Positions 1 through 11,438 of a DNA stretch of 64,000 nt are shown piece after piece. This DNA comes from Nephrocerus scutellatus (taxonomy: Eukaryota; Arthropoda; Insecta; Diptera; Pipunculidae). The stretch's first letter is position 1, and every line of letters starts with the position of its first letter. Position numbers and translations under genes: made by a program. Below the pieces are notes generated by a model that worked only from the letters and a program-made list of their open reading frames with translations, was not told the DNA's origin and did no database searches. The stretch covers positions 49,246,481-49,310,480 of the forward strand of contig OX352763.1 in the NCBI GenBank assembly GCA_947095585.1, in the 5' to 3' direction.

Positions 1-171
1 TGAACACTGATTTTGAAAATAAATTTCCACGATTTGAAAACGTTGTTCTGGAGTTAACCTATTCATAATGATTTGCCAAACAATACTGAGTAGAAATGCC
101 ACTTTGAGCTGTCAAAACAACTGTCATAAAATAAAACGACATCTATCGGAAAAACAAACCTCCTAAAAAAA

Positions 172-241
172 CACCCTTTAGTATCACACACCATGTAAAA
201 TATTGCGCTACTGAGGAGGAAAAGAATACTGTTAAAGAAGG
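172..241 (+). pseudogene. PIF/Harbinger transposase, upstream exon (partial)
   Basis: The last codons before a GTAAGT donor at 242 read EEEKNTVKEG, the segment that in PIF/Harbinger transposases lies just before the first catalytic Asp. The split codon GG at 240-241 is completed by A at 16272, and joining the two exons gives an open frame into the GAIDCTH motif. The exon start is not defined; upstream sequence (1-171) shows no clear coding and may hold 5' parts of the transposon. The intron between this exon and the next is occupied by a 16-kb gypsy element. Exon assignment is inferred from phase and motif. Confidence 0.55.
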
Positions 242-2428
242 GTAAGTATTTCTAACCCATATATATATAATATGTACATATATATTGTTATGGAGAAGGT
301 CCCACTAGGGGTTCTGCCACTAGCAAGGACATCACGACACGCTCGCGGTTGCTCGGACTAGCTCGTCGGACGGGCGGTTCTTGTCTCTTCCCAGCGACAC
401 CCCCTCATGAACAAAAAAAACTTATAGTGTCGAATTATACGAAAGGGTAAAAAAAGGGGGGGACAAGGTAAGTAGGAAAAGGGACGGATATCCTCTCAGT
501 CCAGTTGCAGTCAGGTCGTTCCTTCACTTTCTTAACATTAAAACCTATAACCTATAACTATATAACTATTTCTTTATCTTTTAAAAGAACATTTTATTTC
601 CTTAAGTAAGTATTTTACTTAACTATTACCTAATATCTTAGAAAGAATGACCTGGTTGCATCTGCACCGAGGCATCGCAAAATCGTCAAAGAAGTGGTCG
701 ACATTACTCAGTCTACAAGTCCACAGTTCGTCAGGTCATACTCTGAAAAGCGCCGGAGAAAACCATCGCGGGATTATCGTTCCCAGGCACAAATCATGCC
801 AACGTGGTCTACTCGCTCATAATGCTTAACATCAGATGCAAGTAAAAAAAGAGAAAAAAATGGTACCTCTAACCCAAAGGTTAAGCAAAAATAATAATTC
901 AAGGTTTTTTCATTTAAACGTTATAAATCTTTTTATTGCAAATTAATTATTATTGGGAACTGTTAATTTGTCCTCAGAATTCAGAAGGATTTTTATGAAC
1001 TTTTACTGTAAAAAAATTGAAATGTTTATAGATACATATGTACTTAATTCATTTGTAAAAAAAATTATAATTCATTTGTAAAAGAATTAAAATTCATTTG
1101 TAAAAAAAGTTAATTAATGTTACAACTATACTGCAATAAAATATGTCAGAAAATCAAATAAGAAAATAAAAAAAAATAAAAAAAATTAAATGAGTAAATG
1201 TATATTACTGCTCTTAGTAGCCTTTATAAATATAATATATACTCAAGACTTATTTCTTTTACCTGTCCGTCCACTCTTTAGAATGCGGTTCCTGCCGGCA
1301 GAATTTACTTCCAAAAAGGGAAATTGCTCTGTAGTAAAAAAATTAAAAGGAAACGGACACAAACTAAAGGCCACACCTACGGCCACTAAATACAGTTCAC
1401 AAATAGAAATAAATTCAATACAATTTAATAAAATTTGAAATCAAAAATTTAAAGGAATAAAAAAAGGTTAAAAATGGTTATTATTTCTCTTAATTGTTTG
1501 AAAATTAAAAAAAAATTAAATAAGATTCAAAATGGTTTTACAACCACTGCTATTGGTATTCGAATGCTCTGCAGTATTAAAAGTCTTTTTGAGAAAGCTT
1601 TCAAAAAGCTCAATTATCACAAACAAATTGCTTCTTTCCTCTGCGTGGTTTTAGGCTTACATGGTCTCATCAATACTTTCTGCCGAAATTCGCTGAGTTT
1701 AACCTTTTTACAACTTGTTGATAAGAAGTTGGTTTTCTTTTGCTTTTTGTTGGATTAAAATCCCTTTTAATGGTGCTTTCCTTTATAAAATATTAAGTTT
1801 TTCCACTTATTACATGCACTAGCATATGACGCCTTATATCTGTGTATAGCACACTAACACTGTTTCAGCAATGTGGAATTTAAATTTTGAAATTGTGGCT
1901 TTAATATAGCTTGCTTAAATTATGGCGGCTCTTATTATGTCGCCTTTTAACTTTGTCTATAGCTTGCTTAAATTATGGCGGCTCCTTCTACGACGCCTTT
2001 AAAATTTGCCTAGCACACCAACACTCGCATAAATTAAAGAGTTTGAATTTTGAATTTTTCACTTTAATTTCGCTTGCCAGAAAATGGCTGGCCTTTATAC
2101 GACGCCTTTAAAATTTGCCTAGCGCACCGAAACTCACATGAATTGAAGTTTTTGAATTTTTGAATTTTAAATTTTTATTCAACTTGTTTTAACTATGGCG
2201 GTTCTTACTTTTGCTACCCAGAAACGACGGCTTAACTTTGCAAACCAATGGTTAGTTTTCGACTGACTCATCTTCTCTTTCGTCGGCTAGCGAAACTACC
2301 CGCTTATCATCGAAAATTCTAGAACTAATATTTGTGTGAAAGTCTCTTTCCCTTCTTTTTTTGAATTCGCTACTTGTCCTTGTTAGCATAATGCTAAATG
2401 CAATCTCCTCATCCCGTCCCTTTTTAAA

Positions 2429-2945
2429 TTCTCTATATTAACTTCGCGTGCACGTCGCTGGCTGGTTGCCTGGCTGGCAGGCTGGCAGGCTGGCTGGCTG
2501 GTCAGATTTTCTGATAAATTTTTAGCCCACTTCCCATGGCCCGATTTTATTGAAATTTTGCACACATGTATATTTACGGTGACAATTCTATTAAAATTTG
2601 AGGCATCTCGGACCTCGGGTTCGGGGGGCTCCCATACAAATATTTTATAAAATTTACCCGATTTTCTTTAAATTTTGTACACATGTGTGTCTTCGATGGA
2701 AAACACTTTTTGTAAAAATTTGGAGCGATCGGCCCCTTGGTGACCCCAATATACAATTTTTAAATATCGCTATATCGCATCAGATCACGGCAAAGTCTGA
2801 GCTCTGTGCTTTGTGAGCAGCGCTGTCCGCTGCCGCTGCGTAATTTTGTGGATGATTTTGCCACAAGACGAGCACGCAGTGTGCGTGTGTGTGTATCTCC
2901 GATTAGAGAATTTACAAGAAAAATTTTAATTTTTATGGGTTGTTT
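2429..2945. mobile_element. Non-autonomous interspersed repeat (family R), copy 1
   Basis: Copy B of the LTR lacks this block, and TTTTTAAA stands on both sides (2421-2428 and 2946-2953), suggesting an 8-bp target duplication. The block starts with TTCTCTATATTAACTTCGCG, contains a GGCTGGCAGGCTGGC-like stretch, and repeats a module that includes CACATGTGTGTCTTCGATGG and CGGGGGGCTCCCATAC. Relatives occur at 19772-20136, 53560-53972, 54500-54690, 57838-58235 and 59240-59500. No coding capacity is evident. The transposition class is unknown. Confidence 0.65.
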
Positions 2946-3262
2946 TTTTTAAATCTTATTACCTTCACCGATGGACATAAAACATGAATACTATTAGTAT
3001 GGACATAAAACCTGAATACAAATAACCAAACACCTACAACGATCACATATTACACCTACATGTTAATGTATTTCATTGTGAATGGACGATGATTATCTAA
3101 TACTCGAACCAGGTTTCTGCGAAACAAAAATGAATTCCATAGTTCGGAAACCCAAAATGAACCTATCCACCCCAACTCATCTGTCAAGTCAGACAATCGC
3201 TTCTATGTTTTCCTATTCGACATAATAGACGTCATACTACCTTAGTTTTTAATTTGTAAGTA

Positions 3263-3714
3263 GTGCCGTCTTTTAAAGTAAAAGGGAAATGGAGACGTGA
3301 AAACTTCCCCAATATCTAAGTTAACACGGATGAAGAACCAATGTTGTTTAAAGCTCAGATATATGCTCTTACTGGAGTTCAGCCAGGACGTCAAAAAAAA
3401 TAATGTGGAAGGGAAGACAACTTAAAGACAGCGAATGGAATGTGCAGCTTAAAGATTGAGTTACCATCCTTTAGCTTGGATCAAAAGAAGAAGTTCCACA
3501 AGTCCCAGAGGTGCCGACCAAATTCATAGAAGACATGAATGAGTCTGAACTTGCAACGGCATTAGAGTTGCCTCCAGGACTTACAAATCTAGGTATATGT
3601 TATATGAATGCTACAGAACAGTGTTAAAAATCGGTTACAGAGTTGCGCGAAGCTTTGGCTGAATATTGTGCAGATATGTCTGCGAATTCCACCTAATCAC
3701 CACAAGCTATAACT
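3263..3714 (+). pseudogene. Usp14: Usp14 fragment, copy A, first part (N-terminal ubiquitin-like region and start of USP domain)
   Basis: Translation gives segments characteristic of the proteasome-associated deubiquitinase USP14: LTGVQPGRQK, MNESELATALELPPGLTNLG and CYMNAT. The family has an N-terminal ubiquitin-like domain followed by a cysteine protease domain; both parts are recognisable here. The initiator ATG is GTG (3263). The Cys box has lost one codon (family GNTCYM reads GICYM), and a TAA interrupts the segment just after it. It lies antisense to the retrotransposon inside its LTR and is interrupted at 3715 by the RTE insertion. It continues at 6822. Confidence 0.82.
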
Positions 3715-3722
3715 CTTCTTCT

Positions 3723-5285
3723 TTATGTCCTGTATCCCCTTGTGGGTTCTAGGGCCTCTACTACGCCTACGCGCCATCGCGTGCGGTTCCTGGCAATAAG
3801 CTTCAGCTCTCTCCAACTCTTCCCCAATTGCCGTGCCTCCTCTTCAACTGTTCTACGCCATGTATATCTCGGACGACCCGTTCTTCTACCATCCTGAGAT
3901 AACGGGTTCCATTGCATTGCGTAGTTTGCTATGGAACTGTCGCCTTTTCGGAGTGTATGATCAATCCACTGCCACTTCCGTCGTTGGATGGTTTTGCCTA
4001 TTGTTTCCTGACCCGTTCTCTGGTAAAGATGTTCGTTAGAGATACGATTAGGCCAGAAAACCCTTAAGATGTTCCGTAGGCACCTATTTACGAATGTTTG
4101 TAATCTTTTTGTGATAGTAGCGGTCACCTTCCAAGTGCTGCACCCATACAACAGCACAGATTCAACATTTGAGCGGAACAGTCGCAACTTGGTGTTTAAG
4201 CTGATCGCATTGCTTCGCCATATCATGGACATCATTCCAAACACCGATTTTGCTTTGCCGATTCGGTTGACACTCTCTACTCTCTCTACCGGCTGTCCAG
4301 CAATGTTAACATGAGTAAGTGAGTTAGTGCCGAGGTTGATGATTTTGGTTTTGGCAGTATTAATTTTCAAACCCGCAACATTTGCCTCCCTCTCCACATT
4401 TGTTGTCATTTGGTGCAGCTCCATAATTCTGTGTGAGAGTAAACAAACGTCGTAAGCGTAATCCAGATATTTGAGTTGAGATGTAAGAGTCCAACGAATT
4501 CCTCCTTTTCCAGTAGATAAAGCTGCGCGAAGTACATCGCTAATCACCAACAAAAAAAGTATCGGCGATAGAATGCAACCTTGTCGTACCCCACTTAGGA
4601 TCTCGAATTCCTCCGACAGCTTTCCTCTATGTAGCACATGACATTTAGAGCCATCATAGGTTGCTTTAATAATAGCTATTAGTTTATCGGGTATACCTCT
4701 CCTGCGCAAGGCGAGCCAGATAAACTGTCTGTTGACACTGTCAAACGCCTTCTCAAAATCGATGAACAGTAGGTGCAGTGGTGACCGGAATTCAACGAAC
4801 TGTTCAATAATGATCCGCAGGGTGTTTATGTGGTCTACACAGGAGGATCCAGTGCGGAAACCTGCTTGTTCGGCATCGAGTGTATCTTCCAGATGTTCCT
4901 TAATACGCTCAAGTACTACTTTGGCTATTACTTTTGCAACTGCAGGGAGAACGCAAATGCCTCTCCAGTTTTCGCACTCCATAAGACTACCTTTTTTAGG
5001 AATCTTGGCAATCATTCCCTTCTTCCACTCGTCAGGGAATCTTTCTACCTCCCAAGCTCTCTCTACAAGAGGATATAAAAGCTCTGCTGATGTCGTTGGA
5101 GCTGCACGCAGAAGCTCTGCGAGTATACCATCTAGTCCTACCGACTTGTTGTTCTTTAGTGCGTTAATCGCGGTAGCGATCTCGTCTTTACTGGGAGTTG
5201 AGGTGCGAATTCGGGAAATTGTTACTTCCGGCAGCTTGAGCTGATCCTCATCTGAAACGAGTACGACACCATCTAGGCCTTTCAC
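3723..5285 (-). pseudogene. RTE-type LINE reverse transcriptase domain
   Basis: An open stretch of 520 residues. In order: fingers region with NKSVGLDGI (about residues 46-54), ENWRGICVLP, EQAGFR, the motif A segment LFIDFEKAFDS, GVRQGCILSP (motif B), the motif C segment LKYLDYAYD, and a C-terminal region with YGCSTWK and a basic tail. The motif C catalytic pair normally reads ADD; here it is AYD, one Asp replaced by Tyr, so the enzyme should be dead even though the frame is open. A frameshift near 5340 separates it from the endonuclease. Confidence 0.85.
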
Positions 5286-5314
5286 CGGATGTTGGCTAGA
5301 GCGGTGACCACCTG

Positions 5315-6525
5315 TCAGCTCTTTGGTGATTCTGTAAACGGTTCTGCTATCGCACCTGCTTCTGAGACCAGGTTGTTAATATAGTTACGCTTGTCACGTC
5401 TTACACTACGCTGCACTTCTCTCATTTTTCTTCGATACATGGACTTTAGCTCGCTCTTCGCTGCTGCTGTGATATCTACAATACGAGCTTTAAGTAGCTT
5501 ACGTTCTTCAATCCGCCTCCAGGTATCTGTGGTAAGCCACGTGCTGTGCCTTGCCTGGCTTCTACCAACAATACTTTCCGCTCCAGATGTGAAAACATTT
5601 TTCACAGCCTTCCAATGCTCCTGGATGGTTGTCGGCAGTGAGCTGCTGATTGCTTCCACTCCTTGCGATAAATGATCCCTTAATTGCTGGCGTACTGAGG
5701 GGATCTTTAGCCGGTCGATGTTATACCTAGGCATTCGGATGATATTGCGGATTCTATGAACTGATGCAGTACGTAACTGAACAGTAGCTACCATAAGGTG
5801 ATGATCACGTACCATACCCATGTCGGCTCCTCGTCTTTTTCGGACGTCTAACAGACAGATCCTAAAACGTCGGCTGATCGCCATATGGTCGATTTGGTTG
5901 GATGATGATTGCCTGTCAGTTGACACCCAGATGACCTTGTGGCAAGTCTTATGCTCAAACATGGTTCCTCCTATGACAAGGTTGTTGGTGTTGCAGAAAT
6001 CAACAAATCTTTCACCATTGTCATTTCGTTCGCCGAGGCCGTGCTTCCCAATCACATGCCTGAGTCCTTCATTGTCGTTGCCAACCTTGGCATTCAAGTC
6101 CCCCATCACGATGATGATATCTCCGTTCGGCGTTGCGTTGAATACAGCGTTTAGTTGACTGTAGAAGTTGTCCTTTTCATCCTCAGTCGAGGGATTCGTT
6201 GGGGCGTAGCACTGTATGATCGTGACGCGCCGTACTCTAGTCCGAAATCTGGCCGATAAGATTCTATCACTATGTGGGTGCCAGGAAATTAGGCCTCTAC
6301 GTGCTGTTGGCGTAGCAGCAGACCCACTCCAGATTCACGGGGACTGCCAGAGGGTTTGCCAGAGTAGAGTAGCACAGTGTTACACGTTGGGGATTGATAT
6401 TCTCCCGCGTCGAACCATCTTACTTCACTCACTCCCAGTATGTCCATATTGTATCGAAGAAACTCACGTTCCAGTTGAAGAAATCTGGAATTTTGAGGTC
6501 CTTCACTCCCAGAGTCCGGGTACAA
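5315..6525 (-). pseudogene. RTE-type LINE apurinic-like endonuclease domain
   Basis: Two overlapping minus-strand frames cover an AP-like endonuclease: 6289-6525 carries DILGVSEVRW, the region with the catalytic Glu, and 5315-6109 carries MMGDLNAKVGND and SNQIDHMAISRR, the later metal-binding Asp/Asn and the conserved Asp region. The domain nicks target DNA to prime reverse transcription in this class. Frames change near 6110-6290 and near 5340, so the protein cannot be made in one piece. A plus-strand copy of the same 5' part lies at 39769-40647. Confidence 0.82.
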
Positions 6526-6821
6526 TAGCCAAAAGTCGTCATTATTCGATCATTACTTATCCGAGGCGTTGTTTCAGTTTCAGTAGCGGGTATTTATCAG
6601 TACCGCAGGGTGCTAGCCCACGTTACCTAGACTAGAAACGCTAGACCGTTCGCACTTGCAGTTTTAGCCTACATGTATAAGAATTTATACACATAGTTGC
6701 CCGGGGACCACCACGAGGAGGTAGAGCAAGCACTACATCACGAACTTGATTGTTGCGCTACTGGCCCAAACCAAGGTTTGAGCAGTCAGTAGTTTCCCGA
6801 TCAATCGCAATGCAGATCCCT

Positions 6822-7224
6822 AAGCTATAACTGCTGCTATGAAATGTTTGTTTAATCAAATGAAAAAGAGGAATACTGTAACACCAATAATGTTGATACA
6901 AACTTTACATAGGGCATCACCACAATATTCGCGAACAGGAGAAAATGGAACATACCGCCACCAAGATGCTAATGAATGCTGGTCGGAGCTGTTATAATGT
7001 TACAGCAGAAACTTCCAGCTATTACGTGCAACGATACACAAACAAGGAAATACAATTCACTTATTGAACAGTATTTTAGTGGTACTTTCGAAGTTCAAAT
7101 GAAATGTTATGAATTACCCAAGGAACCAGCAAGTGTTAGCGTTGAAAAATTATTTTACAACTAAGTTGTTTTATATCACCACCAGTCAAATATATGCAAA
7201 GTGGGCTTAAATCAAAAATGCAAG
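6822..7224 (+). pseudogene. Usp14: Usp14 fragment, copy A, second part
   Basis: Continues the Usp14-like reading after the RTE insertion, with QDANECW (a conserved USP-domain segment), LPAIT, SLIEQYFSGTFEVQMKC and a degraded equivalent of the LSCFI..VKY region, ending around KSKMQ at 7224. Frames shift after the ECWSELL segment. Nothing from the C-terminal half of the USP domain, including the His box, is present. A splice-donor-like GTAAAT follows the last matching codon. Confidence 0.78.
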
Positions 7225-7372
7225 GTAAATTTACATACGTGTTTCAGTAAAACTGAAACATGCAGGACTGCCACCCAAATCAACAGGTAAGTCACATTTA
7301 CTTTTATAGATAAGTGTCTTCTGCTTTTGTTCCTTCCCTCATTATTTTTAAGTTTTATGCGTCGACGTTGAC

Positions 7373-8170
7373 TTCAATAGATCAAATAAAAATTTTAATC
7401 AATAATATAAATAGATAATAAATAGTCAAGGTTAGATAAAAAAAAATCACAGATAAACCTAATATAAAATATTGCACATCATCTTAGGGCCTTCAACCTA
7501 AATATCACAGATACGTCTGAGATAAAATATTGCACATAAACCTAGAGTCTAAATATCACAGAATTTTATACAGTCACTAAAATAAATATGAATATATAAT
7601 AAATAAATAAATAAATAATAGTAAATAATAAATAATAGTCAGATAAATAAATAAATATAATACATATATCTGGTGTACCTCTCCTGCGCAAAGCGCGCCA
7701 GATAAACTGTCTGCTGACACTGTCAAACGCCTTCAATATAGATCGTCAGTTTCCTAGACTTTTACAATCACTAACGGGCAAAGAGGTCTTTGGCATTAAA
7801 AACGCCTACTTCCTTCCCTGCCATATTTCCTACTTCGTATAAGAAATTCCCGATTGTTTTTAGGATAGTACTTCTGATAGCCTTTGGTCCAAGTTTAGTA
7901 TTATAGCTTGCTGTCTTGTCACTCTGTCTGAAATTGCGTCTGTATACAGTCTGTCCAACTTTATATTTAATTTATCGGCTTCTCAAATTATAACTCTTTT
8001 CTCCTTTGTCATGAGCCTTACTTAAATTCCTAAATATTTCGTCCCTTATAACTTGCTGTTTGTCCTTTGTCTCTAAAATTCTGATGTCAAATTGTTTAAT
8101 GTCATTTAACCGTCGTATGATGTCATAAGTGGATCCGTTCTGTGCCATTTGGAAGCCGAAGACAGCATAA
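7373..8170. other. AT-rich spacer with simple repeats; LINE scrap at 7671-7733
   Basis: No gene is visible. Two imperfect copies of a roughly 60-bp unit containing ATAAAATATTGCACAT lie at 7447-7560, followed by AAATA-type simple sequence to about 7665. Positions 7671-7733 match the RTE reverse transcriptase gene around 4690-4750 (plus-strand sense of both is the same). The rest leads into the 3' end of the gypsy pol region. This spacer takes the place of the missing end of the left LTR. Confidence 0.6.
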
Positions 8171-8177
8171 TACGGCT

Positions 8178-8822
8178 CTAGACTTCATGCACAACGCTTC
8201 GCAGTGAAAATGCCGGAAAGCTAACATGCTTGTCCCAGTCGCGTTGGTCACTTCCAAGGTACGAACGGATCTTAGTCAGTACGCTACGGTTCACACGCTC
8301 TGAGGCATTGGCCTGCGGCGAGTATACCGCAGTCCTCACTTGTTTAACCCCGTAGCGCTTTAAAAAAACTAGAAAACAATTCGGAAATGAATTGCTTTCC
8401 ATTGCCAGAATGTACGTATCTGGAACCCCAAACACATGAAAAATGGCTTCCTCTAATTACTGGACCACTGCAGCTGAAGTTGCCTTCCTTATAAGTTTAA
8501 GGAACACAAACTTGCTGAAGTGGTCGAGTACAACGAAAATCTGGGTATTGTAATTTTTCGTTCTGGGATAGGGTCTCAGAAAGTCTATATATAACCTTTG
8601 GAATGGTCTTTCCGTCAATGTCTGTGTAGCCATTGGAGGTCTGTTTGTCCTATTTGTGCTCTTATTGCACTTACATGTATCACAGTCCTTAATAAAATTG
8701 TTAACGTCAATTGTCATTCCAGGCCAAAAGTATTTCTGTCTTAACTTATATAGCGTCTTATGGATGCCTCCATGTCCTGCAGCTAGAGAGTCATGTGCCG
8801 AGATCAGAAGACTCCTTCGCAA
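8178..8822 (-). pseudogene. Gypsy integrase
   Basis: Residues of the frame at 8457-8822 show the zinc-finger HH-CC region (HGGIHKTLYKLRQKYFWPGM, CDTCKC) and the first catalytic Asp context (VVLDHFSKFV). A TAA and a frame change separate this from 8178-8435, which carries YGVKQVRTAVYSPQANASER with the catalytic Glu. In the bridging frame the second catalytic segment reads SGNGKQF where the family has SDNGKQF, so that Asp is lost. Integrase inserts the cDNA into the host genome. This copy cannot be active. Confidence 0.85.
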
Positions 8823-9014
8823 GCCCGATGGTACCCAGAGTTTCCACGCTCTGTCTTCTTGAATTGCGTCCCCGGTACGAATATTTGTTCGTTTATAAAC
8901 GAAATTATCTGAGATGCATACGTCGGGAAATTTATCTTGACCTTTTTTTATTGTTTTCCTTAGCTCCTCGTATTCCTCCGAAGCAAATTGCGGGGAGCCA
9001 AGGTAAACATCAAG

Positions 9015-9400
9015 TCAGTCTACGTCTGGGGTGAGCTCCTCCATATGCAAACGGGAGAGAGCGTCAGGAACAACGTTTTGAGTGCCCTTTCTGTGTTCAA
9101 TAGAGAAATTGAATGCTTGTAGCTTTAGACTCCATCTGGCTAATTGACCCGACAAGTCCTTTTCTGACATAAGCCACTTCAGACTTACATGATCTGTTAT
9201 AATAGTGAAAGGCAATAACTCAACGTATGCACGGAACTTTTGGACATTGAGGACTGCCTCATAGCACTCTAACTCCGTGATGCTATAATTTCTTTGAGCT
9301 GAGTTTAGCTTCTGCGAAATATACGCTATTGGCCTCTCTCTTCCTTCTGTGTCCATCTGGAAAAGGACACTACCGACGCCTGTTGTGGAAGCATCACATT
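9015..9400 (-). pseudogene. Gypsy RNase H domain
   Basis: Shows FKCDAS upstream of the annotated methionine at 9356, then RPIAYISQKL, TELECYEAVL, IITDHVSLKWL and DALSRL, the normal order of Ty3/gypsy RNase H. The domain degrades RNA in RNA-DNA hybrids during reverse transcription. It is in a different frame from the end of the reverse transcriptase, which indicates frameshifts near 9400 and 9690. Confidence 0.85.
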
Positions 9401-10661
9401 TAAAAATGTTTCGTAAAGTCAGGGTTTGTCAAAATCGGCGCCGTAATCAAGAGCTGTTTGAGCTCTTCAAATTCTTTATTAGCTTCGTCAGTCATTTTAA
9501 AGTTTTTGCCTCTTTTTAGACAATCCGTCATTGGAGCAGTCATCGTCGAGTAGTTTGGAATGAACCGTCGATACCATCCAGTCATCCACAAGTACCGCCT
9601 GAGTTGTTTCGGAGTCCTTGGAACTGGAAACTCCTCCACTGCCGCAACTTGCTTTTCTGTATATTTATAGTTAAGCCAGCATTGCGAAGACATTCAGCGA
9701 CGTCCTCTAGCAAACCCATATGGCTTTCGAAGTCCGGAGAGCAGACAAGAAGATCATCAAGGTACACAAATAGCCTTGACGGTATCACCTTGTCCACAAG
9801 CCAACACATTCTCTGGGCAGCGTTGTAAAGGCCAAAAGGCATTACTGTAAATTGATACAGTGGCCGCCTAGGGACTGTGAAGGCCGTTTTCTCTCTGGAC
9901 CTCTTTTCCAACGGGATTTGGCAGAAGGCGTCCTTCAAATCGATACCCGAAATGAACCGAGTGTCCTGCAAACGGCTCAACAACCCTTCAATGTGGGGCA
10001 ACGGGTACGCGTCTTTCTTTGTCACGTCATTAACCTTCCTTGAATCTAAACACAGCCTGTTTTTGCCAGGTTTCCTCACCAGCACAACCGGAGAACTCCA
10101 CGCACTCTGACTCTCTTCGATCACTCCCAAAGAAATCATGCGATAGAGCTCGTCGAAGAGAAGCTTCTGGATCGCCGGAGACACTGGGTAGTGACTCTGT
10201 TTGATCGGCTCCACTTCGGCAGTCTCGATCACATGCTCCTCCAGGCTTGTCTTTCCGAGGCCAAGTTTTGCGTAGGACAGGTACTTAGCCTTCACCTCCT
10301 GTAGTGCTCCCATCTGTGCTGGCGAGAGAACCCGCATCATCGGGTCTGTGTTCGTCGTCGTGTCTAGAATATCAATCTCGGAGATGATATCCGGAGCAAC
10401 TTTAAAGGTTTTCCAGAAATTCACTCCGAGATAAAGTGCTTGTTGTAGGGACGGAACAACATAAAATTCTAAACGTTCTGTTCTGTTCCTCCAAGATATT
10501 GAAATAGTCACTGTGCCTATTATATTTTGTCTCTTTCCGTCCGCTGTCCGTATATTGCAATTGATTGTTTTGATCTGAAGACTATTGTCTTCGATAAACT
10601 TTATTGCCCCCTTCCCTAAACAACTTACAGACGCGCCACTGTCCAAAAGACCTAACACCAT
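9400..10661 (-). pseudogene. Gypsy protease and reverse transcriptase
   Basis: The frame at 9582-10661 begins with the aspartic protease motif LLDSGASVSCLG (residues about 4-15), then the polymerase: LVRKPGKNRLCLDSR, SGIDLKDAFCQIPL (motif A), VMPFGLYNAAQRM (motif B) and FVYLDDLLV (motif C, intact Asp pair). The connection region continues in another frame at 9400-9693 (LRRYLWMTGWYRRFIP). The polymerase copies element RNA into cDNA. A frameshift around 9660 separates the palm from the connection domain. Confidence 0.87.
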
Positions 10662-10850
10662 ATCGTCTTATAATTTGACCTACGCGTATGGTCGGTTATC
10701 GTCGTCTGTCTGTAGGACAGTGGCCTCTAGACTCCTAAACCTTTTTCTTTTTTCCTTAAATTTTTCGCGTAGTCTCTTAATTTTATTAAAATTTTCTTTT
10801 TTGTTTCATCTAGTACAGGATCTTCAAAGAAGACCCTTCTACGCGCTTCT

Positions 10851-11339
10851 TCATATTCGAGGATACGCCTGTGGAGACTCTTTGTGGTTGGTATTGTCTG
10901 TATGTCTATCTTTTCTTTGTCGCCTAGGTCTAATCTTTTTAAAAATTTTATTGCTTAGGTTCTTGTCCTCCGGGAGCTTGTCTGATGGACGGGTGTTCCC
11001 GGATGCATCGCCCATCAGCGTTTTTTCCGCTTTGGCTTTACACAAAGGACATACAAACACTGATGTATTGGACAGGCCACATTGAAAACAATGTAAAGAG
11101 TGAAAACTGGACGAACAAGAATTTGAGCTATCACCGCACACAATGTTTCTACCCTTCGTATTCTTATTATTAACTGTGATTACTTTATTTTTGCAGTAGT
11201 TAGTTTTTAACGCACACATATCTCTAAATGTCTCTACGTTGTCTCTTTCAGTATATTCGTCCTCCCCGGTTTCATTCTGTATCTCGTTAACATATTTTTT
11301 TTTTATTGTGATTTTCCCTTGCGTCGAAATGCACGACAA
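10851..11339 (-). pseudogene. Gypsy gag C-terminal part with Cys cluster
   Basis: A frame of 162 residues containing LHCFQCGLSNTSVFVCPLC, a CxxC...CxxC arrangement placed between capsid and protease where gag zinc knuckles normally sit. It is not the usual CCHC spacing, so its nucleic-acid binding role is inferred from position. It is separated from the capsid frame by stops and a shift near 11340-11440. Confidence 0.55.
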
Positions 11340-11438
11340 GCCTATTGTAAATCGGAAAGAGAAAACAGAGAACAGCCGAAAATCAAAGTCGCAATTTTGT
11401 CGCGGAGATTTTGCCTGAGGATGGTTACGAGCTCTCTT

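Larger units (their letters stand above)
3715..6821 (-). mobile_element. RTE-type LINE, nearly full length
   Basis: A 3.1-kb non-LTR retrotransposon flanked by the 11-bp target duplication AAGCTATAACT (3704-3714 and 6822-6832); the other LTR has this site once and uninterrupted (15600-15610). The 3' end on the minus strand is a GAAGAAG-type short repeat rather than poly(A), and size and order (endonuclease then reverse transcriptase) fit the RTE clade. About 290 bp of 5' untranslated sequence (about 6530-6821) precedes the coding region and begins GGGATCTGCATTGC. Clade assignment rests on length, 3' end and RT appearance only. Confidence 0.8.
286..7372 (-). repeat. 3' LTR of the gypsy element (interrupted copy A)
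   Basis: This stretch matches 12544-16155 in the same order apart from two insertions, so it is the second LTR. It starts TGTTATGGAG. It contains an AT-rich segment (830-1900) with no gene, a decayed array of about 110-bp repeats (1905-2145), and from 3263 on the antisense Usp14 fragment. Similarity with copy B stops around 7372, where the last roughly 75 bp of the LTR are missing and unrelated AT-rich DNA begins. Sequence differences between the two copies are scattered substitutions and small indels, indicating an old insertion. Confidence 0.75.

Noticed and set aside
1190..1438. 82-residue frame with a signal-peptide-like start (also at 13435)
   Set aside because: Lies in LTR DNA; the copy in the other LTR is frameshifted and truncated, so it is not conserved as coding.
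4732..5244. 170-residue plus-strand frame
   Set aside because: Antisense shadow of the RTE reverse transcriptase.
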